A stretch of 64,000 nucleotides of DNA from positions 2,165,743-2,229,742 of the forward strand of contig VZQC01001595.1 in NCBI GenBank assembly GCA_009823505.1. Direction: 5' to 3'. The notes beneath the pieces are model-generated. The model did no database searches. It had not been told where the DNA came from and worked only from the letters and a program-made list of their open reading frames with translations. The position numbers and the translations under genes were made by a program. This document shows, piece by piece, positions 54,633 to 64,000 of the stretch; position 1 is the stretch's first letter, and each line of letters begins with the position of its first letter. The DNA comes from Rhizomys pruinosus (lineage: Eukaryota > Chordata > Mammalia > Rodentia > Spalacidae).

Positions 54633-56559
54633 TGAGTGAAAGGGGAAAAAGACAGCACACCGCCAGCTTAGAGAGTGAGGGACATGTGGGGAACAGTAAC
54701 CTGTCATCATTGAGGTACTGATTCTAAGCTCCACATGAATTTTGAAACTGTAAACTGACATAGTCAGCTCATACATTCATTTATTTATTTTCTTCCAAGT
54801 CATTGATAATCTGTGTCAGATTTGAATATAGATATTCTACTGTACCATGATATTGACAAGTGCTTTGGCATTTAAGGATTCTATGTGTGTTCTGTCAGCT
54901 TAGCTCTTGAAGCAAAGCATACCTAAATCAGACCTTAGGCTCCCAAAGAAGCTTTATATACACAAGATAGAACTTATGTCAACAGACTGGTAATGATGCC
55001 AAACCCAATACCCTCTAAAACTTTTAGGCGTCATCCTGGACAAAATACAATGAGGTAATCACTAATTAAATGAGAATTTCATACTATTTTGTTGTTCTTT
55101 TTCTGCTGTGCTGGAGATTGAACCCAGGACTTCATGCATGCTAGTCAAGGACAACCCTCAAATGGAGATTTTTGAAAAAATTAATAGCAGTTCAGCATTC
55201 ATCTCATATTGTATCCTTGAACCTCTCTGAGACTATTTGCTACTTTCTGTTTGAGTTATAACATGTACTAATTTTATTTAATAATACAGTCAAACCAAAT
55301 TGAGATATTCTAACTCCTTTTTGGCAACAAGTGAACTGTAAATAAATTAATGAATAGAAAAAAACTTTAATATTTTATATATTGATTCATCTTTGAAAAT
55401 TATCATCAGAGAAATATTGATTGAGCAAACTTATTTTAGTTCACGTTGTTAATAAAGGGAAAAATGGGAAAAATCATGAAAAGATGAATTACAATGTGAT
55501 TACCTCCAAAATAGTTTTTAAAAATTTTTGCAGTTCTTAGCCTCAGCCTTTAACAGCTGTGCTATCTCCCTACCCCCCCAAATACTTTTTATTTGCAGAT
55601 TTTTTTTAAATTAATTTTCGCTCAAAGTGTAAGCTTTTCCAAGGACCAAATCACTAAATTTTTTAAGACATGCAAAATGAAGTGGGGTTATATGGGGCCT
55701 TCAAAATTTAAGCATATTCATGAGCCAGAGGTCTTGAAAATTCAATTAAAACTAGCAGGCTCTCTTTAGTCACACAACATTTCTCTTGACATTTAATACT
55801 TGGTATCAGTATAAAGCGGCTTTGAAATATTTATTGCATGTTATTGTCAATATTTTTCTCAGTATCACCTACAATGATTCCAAATATCTATAACTGATAA
55901 AAAGTCATTATCTCAGTCTAGCTCAGGAAATTTTTTGATGTATTGGAAATACATAACTTAGGAAATATTTGAGGGAATGATAAAATTCAAATCTAGACTA
56001 AGAATTCCAGAGCACCTAGCTTAAAACTTGTATTTCGTATTATGAAAAGCAGACACAAGATGACTCACTCTGATTTCTACAGCTCATTAAGGCAAAATCA
56101 TGACCAGATCCTCTGACTCATGATCCTGTTCTTTATCTCTTAAAGTTCTAAAACAACCACAATCATGAGTCCAATACCAAACAGATTTTTCCTTTCTATG
56201 GGTCTCAAAAAATAATGGCTTGTGGTATTAAGGAATGGAGATAATGGATAAATAAACTCTCATTCTCCCACTTAACACTGGGCATGCTAGTTCAGCTTAT
56301 ATGCTTCTCTTTCTACTTCTTTTAATGTTTAAGCCTATAACTATAGTATTAGGAAGCCACTAAAATATGAAGAGATAATATATATGAAGAGGCTATATAT
56401 AGATAATGTATAGAACAGGCTTAATTACTGAACAATTTCTAATCTTACATTGTCTTGTTCAGGAATAAAATTGATCAAATTCTCATGTTTTTAAAAGAGT
56501 CAGTGGCAGACTAATTCCCTTTATTTTAGATGGTTGTAAAAGAAAGTTTCAATCATGAG
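54633..56559. other. Single-copy-like AT-rich DNA with ID-like remnant
   Basis: About 1.9 kb with no L1, B1, B2 or LTR recognised. The only repeat trace is a minus-strand ID-like core at 55099-55165 (tgctggagattgaacccagg ... catgcatgctagtcaag). Confidence 0.5.
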
Positions 56560-57933
56560 CACAAAGAGCAATGCAAGGGGGATAACCATACCTGACTTCA
56601 AACTTCATTATGGGGATATTATAATAAAAACAGCCTGGTACTGGCACAAAAAGATCAGTGGAACAAAATTGAAGATCTAAACCTGAGCACATCCAATTTT
56701 AGCCACCTCATATTTGATAAAGGGACCAAGAATACCCAATGGAGGAAAGACAGCATCTTCAGTAAATAGGTGTTGGCAAAACTGGATTTCCACTTGTAGA
56801 AAAATGGTGCTGAACCCCTACCTTTCACCATGCACAAAAACTAACTCCAAATGGATCAAAGACCTCAATGTGAAACCAGAAACTCTGAAAATAATAGAAC
56901 AAAATGTTGCAGTAAATTATAAGACATAAGGCGAGGAAAAGACTTTCTAAATCAGACAGCCACTGCGTTGGAAACAAGGTCAACAGTAGACAAATGGGAC
57001 CTCATTAAACTCAATAGCTTCTGTACAGCAAAAGAAATAATCAAGGAAGTGATGAGAAAATCCACAGAGTGGGTGGAAATCTTCACCAGTGATACATCAG
57101 ATAGAGCATTAACATCTAGAATAGATAAATTACTCAAAAACAAAAGGATCAAGAAAAATAAGGACATTATCAAAAGAAGGAAGAGGTGAAAATGGCTGAG
57201 AAGCATCTCAGAAAGTGTTCAATGTCACTAATAATTAAGGAGATCCAAATTAAAACCAGCTTAAGATTTCACCTTACCATTCTAAGAATGGCCAAGATTA
57301 GGAAAACAAATGACACCAAATGCTGGAGAGGTTGTGGAGAAAGGGGAACACTCATCCACTGCTGGTGGGAATGAAAACTCCTGCAACCCCTATGGAAAGC
57401 AGTGTGGAGAACTCTTACCAGAATGAAAATGAGCCTACCACCTGACCCAGTCATACAACTCTTGGTTATATACTCGAAAGACCACAAGACTCATTCTATC
57501 ATGAAGACACATGCACATCTATTATTTTAAATTTATTATTGTTGTTAAACTATTTCCATACATCATACATTATTTCTCAATCGAATTTAGAGCTACTTTC
57601 CTTTCTGTGCCCCCCCCCACCCCACACACCTGATTCCTGCACTCTGCCGTCATGGCTTGCATTTTTTTCTGAGTCTTTCCAGAGGTTTTTTTTTTTTTTC
57701 CCAAGCAGAGGCTTATTATTTTTTTTGTGTGAGAACCTCACTGTTTCAGTCTTTTTCCCCCCTCAGTTCTTTTGTTGTTGTTCTCTCCAACTTCTATTGC
57801 TTATATTATATATATATATACCTATTATATATATATAATATGATATATATTTCATAAATATATACATACATAAATATATAACATTAGTTATCATACACGT
57901 ATTCACCTGACTTGGAGGTTTTCTTTTCCTTCT

Positions 57934-57969
<36 letters not shown>

Positions 57970-58793
57970 TTTTTTTTTTTTGCTAAAAGATGTCATGTTT
58001 TCCTTAAGGAAGTGTTTGAAGGATCCTCTTTGGCAAGCCCAAACAGCCATCCATCCTGCCCTTGTGTTCCACACTGGGGTCTTTCCCTCCCATGGTCACC
58101 TAAATGAGGTCCAGTAATCATGAGTCCTGTCTTGATCTTCCTGTACTGGTATCCATGATACAGCCTGGGTAGTCCAACATCTATGTTTATTTCAGTTCTC
58201 TTCACAATAGCAAAAAAGCTGGAAGCAACCCAAAGGTCCCTTAACCAATGAGTTGATACAGAAAATGTGGTACATCTACACAGTGGAGTTCTATGCAGCA
58301 GTAAAGAAAGATGACATCATGAAATTTGCAGGTAAATGGATGGAACTGAAAGACATTAAGCTAAGTGAAGTAAACAGTCCCAGAAAAACAAAGGATGTAT
58401 GGTGTCCCTCATCTGTGGATGATTGCACCAAATCCCTAGTTGCAAGGCAAACTGAGCATCATCTTTGTTATATTTCTTCTTTTTTTATATGAAAGCAGCT
58501 GTATGATTAAAAGGTGAATTTCTTAATGGTCTTGAGAATTAACCTACCACTTATGTTCAGATTTTGTAATATTGGTATATGGGTGGAGGATATATGCATA
58601 TTTTGAAGTAATATAAAATTAAAGGGGGAAAATACAGAAAAAAAAGACTGAGAGAAAGATGTAAGACATGTATGGCAGAATGCAGGAATAGGGGTGGAGT
58701 GGGGGGCATGGAAAGGGGAATGTGTCTAAATTGAACTGAGTAATGATGTATGAAGTACACAAAACATCAATTAAAAAATCTAAAAAAAAAAAG
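56560..58793 (+). mobile_element. 5'-truncated L1, interrupted by a second L1
   Basis: ORF2 from agagcaatgcaagggggataacc (TAWYWHK-type region) through KLNSFCTAKEII, KCWRGCGERGTLIHCWWE and, after the interruption at 57523-58176, FTIAKKLEATQRSL-type sequence and YTVEFYAAVKKDD. The 3' UTR ends at the A-run 58781-58793. Open pieces lie at 56714-56929, 56968-57189, 57186-57374 and 58253-58492; a frameshift near 56768 and several stops inactivate it. Confidence 0.88.
57523..58176 (-). mobile_element. L1 3' UTR insertion nested in the L1
   Basis: Antisense to its host and starting at its 3' terminus (attgttgttaaactatttcc). It contains (TA)n at about 57805-57850 and (CTTT)n at 57932-57968. The host sequence acatctat is repeated on both sides (57515-57522 and 58177-58184), and host ORF2 reads through correctly when the insert is removed. 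Confidence 0.85.
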
Positions 58794-58995
58794 AAGGCTC
58801 AGCAGCTAAGAGCACTGGCTTCTCTTGCAGAGGGTCTGGGTTCGGCCCCTATCATCTACATGACAGCTAATGACCATCTGAAACTCCAGTTCCAGGGGTA
58901 AGAGACTCTTCTAGTTTCCATGACCCTTGTATGACATGAGTATACTCACATGCTTGCTCGCCAAAACACTCATAGAGATAAAAATAAATAAGAAA
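58794..58995 (+). mobile_element. B2 SINE, 5'-truncated
   Basis: It begins at ggctcagcagctaagagcac immediately after the L1 poly(A), missing about the first 14 bases of the head. The tail ends aaaaataaataag. Confidence 0.85.
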
Positions 58996-59105
58996 GTTTT
59001 CTATTTTTCTTGCATTTTTTATGTGTTTCATACATGATTTTTCAGTGTGTCTTAATTGTCAGTACTCCCTTGGCACCCCCCACATTCATTCCTTCTGTCT
59101 TTTGT
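58996..59105 (-). mobile_element. L1 3' terminus fragment
   Basis: cattttttatgtgtttcatacatg with following pyrimidine-rich sequence parallels the 3' termini at 32490 and 60590. Confidence 0.5.
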
Positions 59106-59229
59106 ACTGGAGATCATTGCACCAAATTACTCCCCCTACTCACTCCTCAGTAGGTGACAAATCTACAGTGCAACCTCTACACATAGAACCAGGACCCAAG
59201 AAGGCATTAACTACCTCTTAAATCTGTTA

Positions 59230-59420
59230 AAGAGGATCCTCCATGTAACAGGAGACCAGGAACCCAAAAAGGCCCGAATGACCACACAGTGAAGAGTAGG
59301 ACTCTACATGGACAGTCTATACATTCAGCTTCGCCCATCCAGGTTCAGTGAACATTGCCGAAGAGGGGGCAGAAATATTGTAAGAGCCTGGGAGATGATG
59401 TAAGACCAAACTTAAAAGAA
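59230..59420 (+). mobile_element. Old L1 3' UTR fragment
   Basis: gttcagtgaacattgccgaagagggggcagaaatattgtaagagcc follows the order of a common old rodent L1 3' UTR; related text occurs at 29320-29360. Confidence 0.5.
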
Positions 59421-59710
59421 AGTTTTCTATGATCCAAATATTTATTCTTGATTCCTTTCTGTGTTTGGTTATATCCTTTTTTTTAAGGTTGCATGAATTT
59501 TTATTAAAATGAAAAGAGACATTATACAAGCAAACTAAGAAATGAGATGACAGATGATTTTTTTTGTCACACATTTCTGAAATTTCTATGTACATTAAAC
59601 CATTTTCATTCAGTCTGGTAAAGTGTATGATGCCCAGAAAAAATGGACATTTACATTTCATGATCATGTATAAATCTTCATTCAATTTTTCAATTAATTA
59701 TATTTGGTGA
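59421..59710. other. AT-rich intergenic DNA, nothing recognised
   Basis: The minus-strand frame 59317-59685 (122 codons) shows no domain or codon signature. Confidence 0.4.
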
Positions 59711-59716
59711 TCTAAA

Positions 59717-59717
<1 letters not shown>

Positions 59718-59785
<68 letters not shown>

Positions 59786-59928
59786 TTTTTTTTTTTTCAA
59801 GGCAGGGGTCTCCCTGTAGTCCCAACTGTCCTGGAACTCACTATGTAGACCAGGCTGGACTTGAACTCACAGGCTTACCTGTGCCTCCTAAGTGCTAGGA
59901 TTAAAGGCGTGCACACCACACCAGGCCT
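59718..59928 (-). mobile_element. B1 SINE with expanded (TTTC)n tail
   Basis: (TTTC)n at 59718-59785 replaces the simple T-run expected in front of a reversed B1 (59786-59928). tctaaaatcttt before and cctaaaatgttt after form an imperfect target duplication. Confidence 0.9.
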
Positions 59929-60044
59929 AAAATGTTTTCTTGATCTTATCTTAAACTATATCTAATAGTTAAGACTTTGCTTTTGAAAGTGAATCTTTTA
60001 ATTGTAAAATCTGGAAATAATTATTGTTACACTATTTATTTTGT

Positions 60045-60160
60045 AAAATTTGTATTAATTCATTGAGATTTTCCTACAGTGTATTTTGATCATATCCAAT
60101 ACTTCTCCAGTTCCTCCCAGACACACCTCTTCTCTACCCTTACCAACCCACCTGTATTAA
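60045..60160 (-). mobile_element. L1 3' terminus fragment (older type)
   Basis: tacagtgtattttgatcatat, then agttcctcccagacacacctctt: the reverse of a widespread rodent L1 3' end. Confidence 0.55.
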
Positions 60161-60187
60161 TTAATGCAGCAAGGTAATTATTTAATT

Positions 60188-60555
60188 AGCTGTATTAATT
60201 AGTTTTCTATTGCTTTGATCAAAACCAGTTTAGGGAGGACAAAGCTCACCGTCCTTTATTTTTTTAATTTATTAATTAATTTATTTATTTTGTGGTCTTT
60301 TTGAGACAGGGTCTCCTTGTATCCCCCGCTGGCCTGGAACTCCCAAGGCTGGCTTTGAACTCACAAAGACCTGCCTGCCTCTGCCTTCTGAGTGCTAGGA
60401 TTAAAGGCGTGAGCCACCATGCACCTGGCGACACACAGTCCTTTAACAAAGGTAAGTAAGACAGGAGCTCAGGGCAGGAATCTGGGTCAGGAAGACCATG
60501 GAGGAACTCTGTTATTGGCTTGCTGTTCTAGCCTGTGCTCAGCATGCCTTTTAAA
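60188..60555 (-). mobile_element. ERV/LTR-like fragment split by a B1
   Basis: attagttttctattgctttgatcaa (60188-60250) and gagctcagggcaggaatct ... ggaggaactctgttattggc (60430-60540) belong to one remembered rodent LTR-like repeat. A B1 separates the two halves. Confidence 0.5.
60258..60428 (-). mobile_element. B1 SINE
   Basis: gtggtctttttgagacaggg, ctggcctggaactccc, gctaggattaaaggcgtgag, closing at gcacctggc. Flanks caccgtccttta and cacagtccttta are an imperfect target duplication. Confidence 0.9.
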
Positions 60556-60948
60556 AATTAAATTGGCATTTTTTTTTCTTTTTTTATTGAAGTTTTGTGC
60601 ATTTCATACAACATTTCTTAATCAAATTTAGAACCATTCCCCTTCCTTGCTCCTAACCCTCCTAGAGCTCATGCATTCTGCTATACATGTCTTTTATATT
60701 TTTCTTAGTCTTTTTTTAATTTTTTGATGCAGAAGTTCACTGTTTGGGGGCAGAAGTTTACTGTTTCTCTCAGTTCTTGACCCAGTCTTTTGTTGTTGTT
60801 GTTGTTGTTGTTGTTCCTTCCAATTTGTATCACCTTGTATATGCCACACATATACAGAAATTATGATGTCCAAAAATAAACTGTAGATTAATTCCAAAAC
60901 ATTTTTAGGGATTCACATCTTAAGAGACATCTTAAGAGTACAGTTGTA

Positions 60949-61087
60949 GCCAGGCGTGGTGGCACACCTTTAATCCTAGCACTTGGCAGGCAAAGACAGA
61001 TCTCTGTGAGTTCAAGTCTAACCTGGAACACAGAACAAGTTCCAGGCCAGGTGAGACTATAGGGAGACCTTGCCCTAAAAAAAAAAA
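60949..61087 (+). mobile_element. B1 SINE in L1 3' UTR
   Basis: Full head gccaggcgtggtggcacac. The tail is an A-run ending at 61087-61088. Target duplication agtacagttgt at 60937-60947 and 61088-61098. Confidence 0.94.
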
Positions 61088-61683
61088 AGTACAGTTGTAT
61101 GCAGGTAAAGAAAAACATATTATTTACATTCCTACATTTCATAGTAAGTTGATGAGTAACATCAGGTATTATGCTTACTACAAAAGAAAGAGAAAAAATT
61201 TCAGTTTGCCTTACAAATAGAGATTTGGTGCTAGGATCAACAAATGAGGGATACCATACATCAAAATATGCCTTATATTTACATCACACATATACCAAAA
61301 TAATGACGTCTGAAGATTATCTCTATGTTAACTCCAAAATATGTTTAGGAATTCATATTTTCCCCTTTAACTTTATATTACTCTAAAATATGAATACATA
61401 CCTTCCACCCACATATGGTAATTACAATGTCTGAAAATAAGTGGTAGGTTAAGTCTAGAGCCCATTAGGGGATTCACCTTATAACAGCACAGTACCTTTC
61501 AGATTAAAAGAAATATAATATTAGCATTGCTCATCTTGACTTTCAACTATGGATTTGGTGCTAGCATCCACAAATGAGGGATACCATTCATCCATTTGTC
61601 GTTTGTTTCTCTGGGACTGTGTTATTTCACTTAGCATAATGGCTTCAAGTTCCATCCATTTACCTGCAAAGTTTATGATGTAT

Positions 61684-61771
61684 CTTTTTTTATTTTATGG
61701 TCTTTTGAGACAGGGTCTCCCTGTAGCCATAGTGCTGAGATTAACAGTGTGAGCCACAACTCCTGGCGCGG
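61684..61771 (-). mobile_element. Internally deleted B1 in L1 ORF2
   Basis: ggtcttttgagacagggtctcc jumps directly to tagtgctgagattaacagtg, omitting the central half of B1. The L1 frame resumes at gtgtcatcttcctttactg. Confidence 0.85.
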
Positions 61772-61773
61772 TG

Positions 61774-62037
61774 TCATCTTCCTTTACTGCTGCATACAAC
61801 TCCATTGTGTAGATGTACAACATTTTTTTTTAACCACTCATCAGTTGAGGGGCATTTGGGTTGGTTCCAGCTCTTCGATATTGTGAAAAGAGCTACAATA
61901 AACATAGATGTGCATGCATCTTTGCAGTAGGATGAGTCTTGGGTGTATATATCCAGGAGTGGTGTGACTGGATCAGGTGGTAGGCCCATTGTCAGTTTAT
62001 TAAGAGTGCTCCACACTGCTTTCCATAGGGGTTGCAC
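61774..62037 (-). pseudogene. L1 ORF2 C-terminal fragment
   Basis: MQPLWKAVWSTLNKLTMGLP, FIVALFTISKSWNQPKCPS and STDEW; reads on to where a partial B1 (61684) disrupts it. Confidence 0.85.
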
Positions 62038-62381
62038 AAGTTTTCATTCCTGCCAACAGCAAATGGGTGTTCCCCTTTGCCCACAACCTCTCCAGCATTT
62101 TGTGTCATTTGTTTTCCTAATCTTATTCAGTCTTACTGGGGTAAAATGAAGTCTTAAACTGGTTTTAATTTGCATCTCCTTAATTATTAGCCATCATTTC
62201 TTCTTCATTTGTGAAGTCTCTGGTCAGGTCTTTACTCTATCTTTTAATTAAGTCATTTGTTTTCATTGCCCCTTTGTTTTTTGAGTAAGTTATGTATTCT
62301 GAATGTTAGGCCTCCATCAGATTTATCACTGATGAAGGTGTCCTCCCACTCTATGGGTTTTCTCTTCACTTCTTTCTTTCA

Positions 62382-63280
62382 CTATTCAGAAGCTTTGGGC
62401 TTAATGAGGTCCCACTTGTATATTGTTGACATTGTTTTCAAAGCAGCTGCTGTCTGATTTAGAAAGACTTTTCCTATGCACATATTTTGTAGGTTACTGC
62501 TGATGTTTTCTTCTATAATTTTCAGAGTTTCTGGTTTCACATTGAGGTCTTTGGTCCATTTGTAGTTGATTTTTGTATATGGTAAAAGGTAGGGGTTCAG
62601 CTTCATCTTTCTACATACAAGTGGTGATCCAGTTTTGCCAGCACCATTTGCTGAAGATGCTGTCTTTCTTTCATTGAGTCTTCTCAGTGCCCTTGACAAA
62701 TATCCTCATGTTTGAAATTGGGTGTGCTCAGGTTTGGATCTTCAATTTTATTCCATGGGTCCATTTTTGTGCCAGTACCAGGCAGGTTTTATTATTACAG
62801 CCCAGCCCTGTAATATCCTTTGAAGTCTGGTATGGTTATCCCTCCCTGCCCTGTGTTGCTCTTTATGTTTATGTTTGCTTTGGTTATCTGGGGTCTTTTG
62901 TTTTTCCATATGACTTTAAAGATTTTTTTTTCTAAGTCTGAGAAGAAACTCATGGGGAGTTTGATTGGGATTGCATTGAATCTGTATATTAGTTTGGGTA
63001 GGATGGACATTTTTACTATATTAATTTTTCCAATCCATAAGCATGGGAGGTCTTTCCATCTTCTGTCATCTTCCTCAATCTCCTTCAGGGGTTTAAATTT
63101 TTCATTGTAGAGATCTTTGGTGTCTTTGATTAGGTTTGTTCCAAGGTTTTTTTTTTTGTTTTGTTTTGTTTTTAGGGTTATAGTGAATGGCAGGGTCTCC
63201 TTGTAGACCTTCTTCATTTGTTTATTGCTGGTGTAAAGAAAGGCTGTCAATTTTTCTAGATTAATTTTGTATCCTGTCAC
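62382..63280 (-). pseudogene. L1 ORF2 post-RT region
   Basis: Open pieces at 62795-63280 ([43 protein letters not shown]) and 62382-62699 ([43 protein letters not shown]). A short expansion (KTKQNKKKN) comes from the T/G-rich tract near 63150. Confidence 0.85.
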
Positions 63281-63388
63281 TTATCTGAAAGTCTTGATCA
63301 TGCCTAGGAGTTTTCTGGTGGAGTTTGTTGCCTCCCTTAGGTAAACTATCATATCTTCTGCAAAAGGGATAGTTTGAATTCCTCTTTT

Positions 63389-63390
<2 letters not shown>

Positions 63391-63422
<32 letters not shown>

Positions 63423-63616
63423 GTATGAATGTATTGTCTGCATGCAGGTCTGTGCACCCGTGTCGTGCAATGCCGCGGAGGTCAGAAGAGGGTCTCGGAT
63501 TCCCCTGGAATTGGAGTTACAGACGGTTCTTAGCCGCCATGTGGGTGCTGGGGATCGAACCCGGGTCCTCTGCAAGAGTGTCGGTGCTCTTAACCGCTAG
63601 GCTATCTCTCCAGCCC
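63391..63616 (-). mobile_element. Young B2 SINE with perfect 15-bp target duplication
   Basis: gaattcctcttttcc occurs at 63376-63390 and 63617-63631. The insert has a T-run of about 28 (its poly-A), a CpG-retaining body (gtgtcgtgcaatgccgcgg) and an intact B box. It belongs to the subfamily without the internal 17-bp duplication. Confidence 0.96.
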
Positions 63617-63664
63617 GAATTCCTCTTTTCCAATTAGTACTCCTTTAATTTCCTTTTCTTTCTT

Positions 63665-63793
63665 TTTTTTGTTTTTTGGTATTTTTGAGACAGGGTCTCC
63701 CTTTTAGTACCAGCTGGCTGTGAGCTCACAGAGATCTGTCAGCCTCTGCTTCCTGAGGGTGGGATTAAGGGCAAGAGCCGCCAAGCCTTGCTC
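63665..63793 (-). mobile_element. B1 SINE in L1 ORF2
   Basis: ggtatttttgagacagggtctcc, then gctcacagagatctgtcagcc and gtgggattaagggcaagagc. It is shortened in the centre. Host L1 resumes at cattttcttttcttattgc. Confidence 0.85.
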
Positions 63794-64000
63794 ATTTTCT
63801 TTTCTTATTGCTCTAGCAATAATTTCAATCACTATATTGAAAAGGAGTGGAGATAGGAAGAAGCATTGCCAAGTTCCTGAATTTAAAGGGGATGTTTCTA
63901 ATTTCTTCCTATTTAGGATAATATTTCCTGTGTGTTTGTTGTATATGGCTTTGATTATTTTGAGGAATGTTCCCTCCAGTCTGTTTCCCTCTAGGACTTT

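Larger units (their letters stand above)
60570..64000 (-). mobile_element. L1 element running off the right edge
   Basis: The 3' terminus is at about 60570 (ttttttattgaagttttgtgc). The 3' UTR reaches about 61560. The ORF2 C-terminal half extends from there to the window end, interrupted by two B1s, a partial B1 and a B2. The 5' part lies outside. A (GTT)n tract at 60791-60814 is within the 3' UTR. Confidence 0.88.

Noticed and set aside
24964..63637. Recurring 60-80-codon frames beginning MYCLHA or MCMNVLSAC at many sites.
   Set aside because: They are translations of B2 SINEs, repeated wherever a B2 occurs, with no evidence of coding use.
1..64000. CRISPR arrays, bacterial operons, phage or biosynthetic clusters.
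   Set aside because: No regularly spaced repeats with unique spacers and no prokaryotic gene organisation; all repeats are eukaryotic transposons or microsatellites.

Overview
This is nuclear DNA of a rodent. Evidence: tRNA-derived B2 SINEs, B1 SINEs, ID-like remnants, rodent-style L1 elements and MaLR/ERVL-type LTRs fill about half of the window. The B1 and B2 sequences differ from the laboratory mouse and rat consensus as I know them, so another muroid or dipodoid (jerboa, jumping mouse) species is my inference; the exact species cannot be fixed by reading.

The one protein-coding gene I recognise is Edil3 (EGF-like repeats and discoidin domains 3, also called DEL-1), on the minus strand. 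Only its first coding exon is here (11572-11638): it encodes the signal peptide and ends in a consensus GT donor. Positions 1-11571 are therefore the start of Edil3 intron 1. A CpG-rich promoter and 5' leader lie at about 11400-12400. Everything from about 12.5 kb to 64 kb is upstream, intergenic and gene-poor. That fits the known position of Edil3 beside a gene desert in mammals.

Layout. 1-6 kb: L1 3' tails and B1/B2 insertions. 6-11 kb: mostly single-copy AT-rich intron. 11-12.4 kb: Edil3 promoter and exon 1. 12.5-27 kb: single-copy DNA with scattered SINEs, an LTR cluster (17.4-20 kb) that includes a complete LTR-internal-LTR MaLR, and a 180-bp inverted repeat near 15.8 kb. 27-33 kb: mosaic of old L1 pieces plus one inverted (twin-primed) L1. 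33.4-39.65 kb: minus-strand L1, internally deleted, with a solo LTR inside. 40.4-48.2 kb: plus-strand, nearly full-length L1 bounded by a 17-bp target duplication, carrying two nested LTR insertions and an apparent 3' transduction. 48-60 kb: SINEs, microsatellites and truncated L1s. 60.5-64 kb: another minus-strand L1 that runs off the window.

I see no host-defence, biosynthetic or other undescribed multi-gene system. The notable content is retrotransposon biology (transduction, twin priming, nested and convergent insertions, an L1-ORF1/ORF2 deletion fusion) and the architecture of the Edil3 promoter (AUG-free leader, quadruplex-prone purine tract). All repeat family names are from memory of family features; no database was searched.
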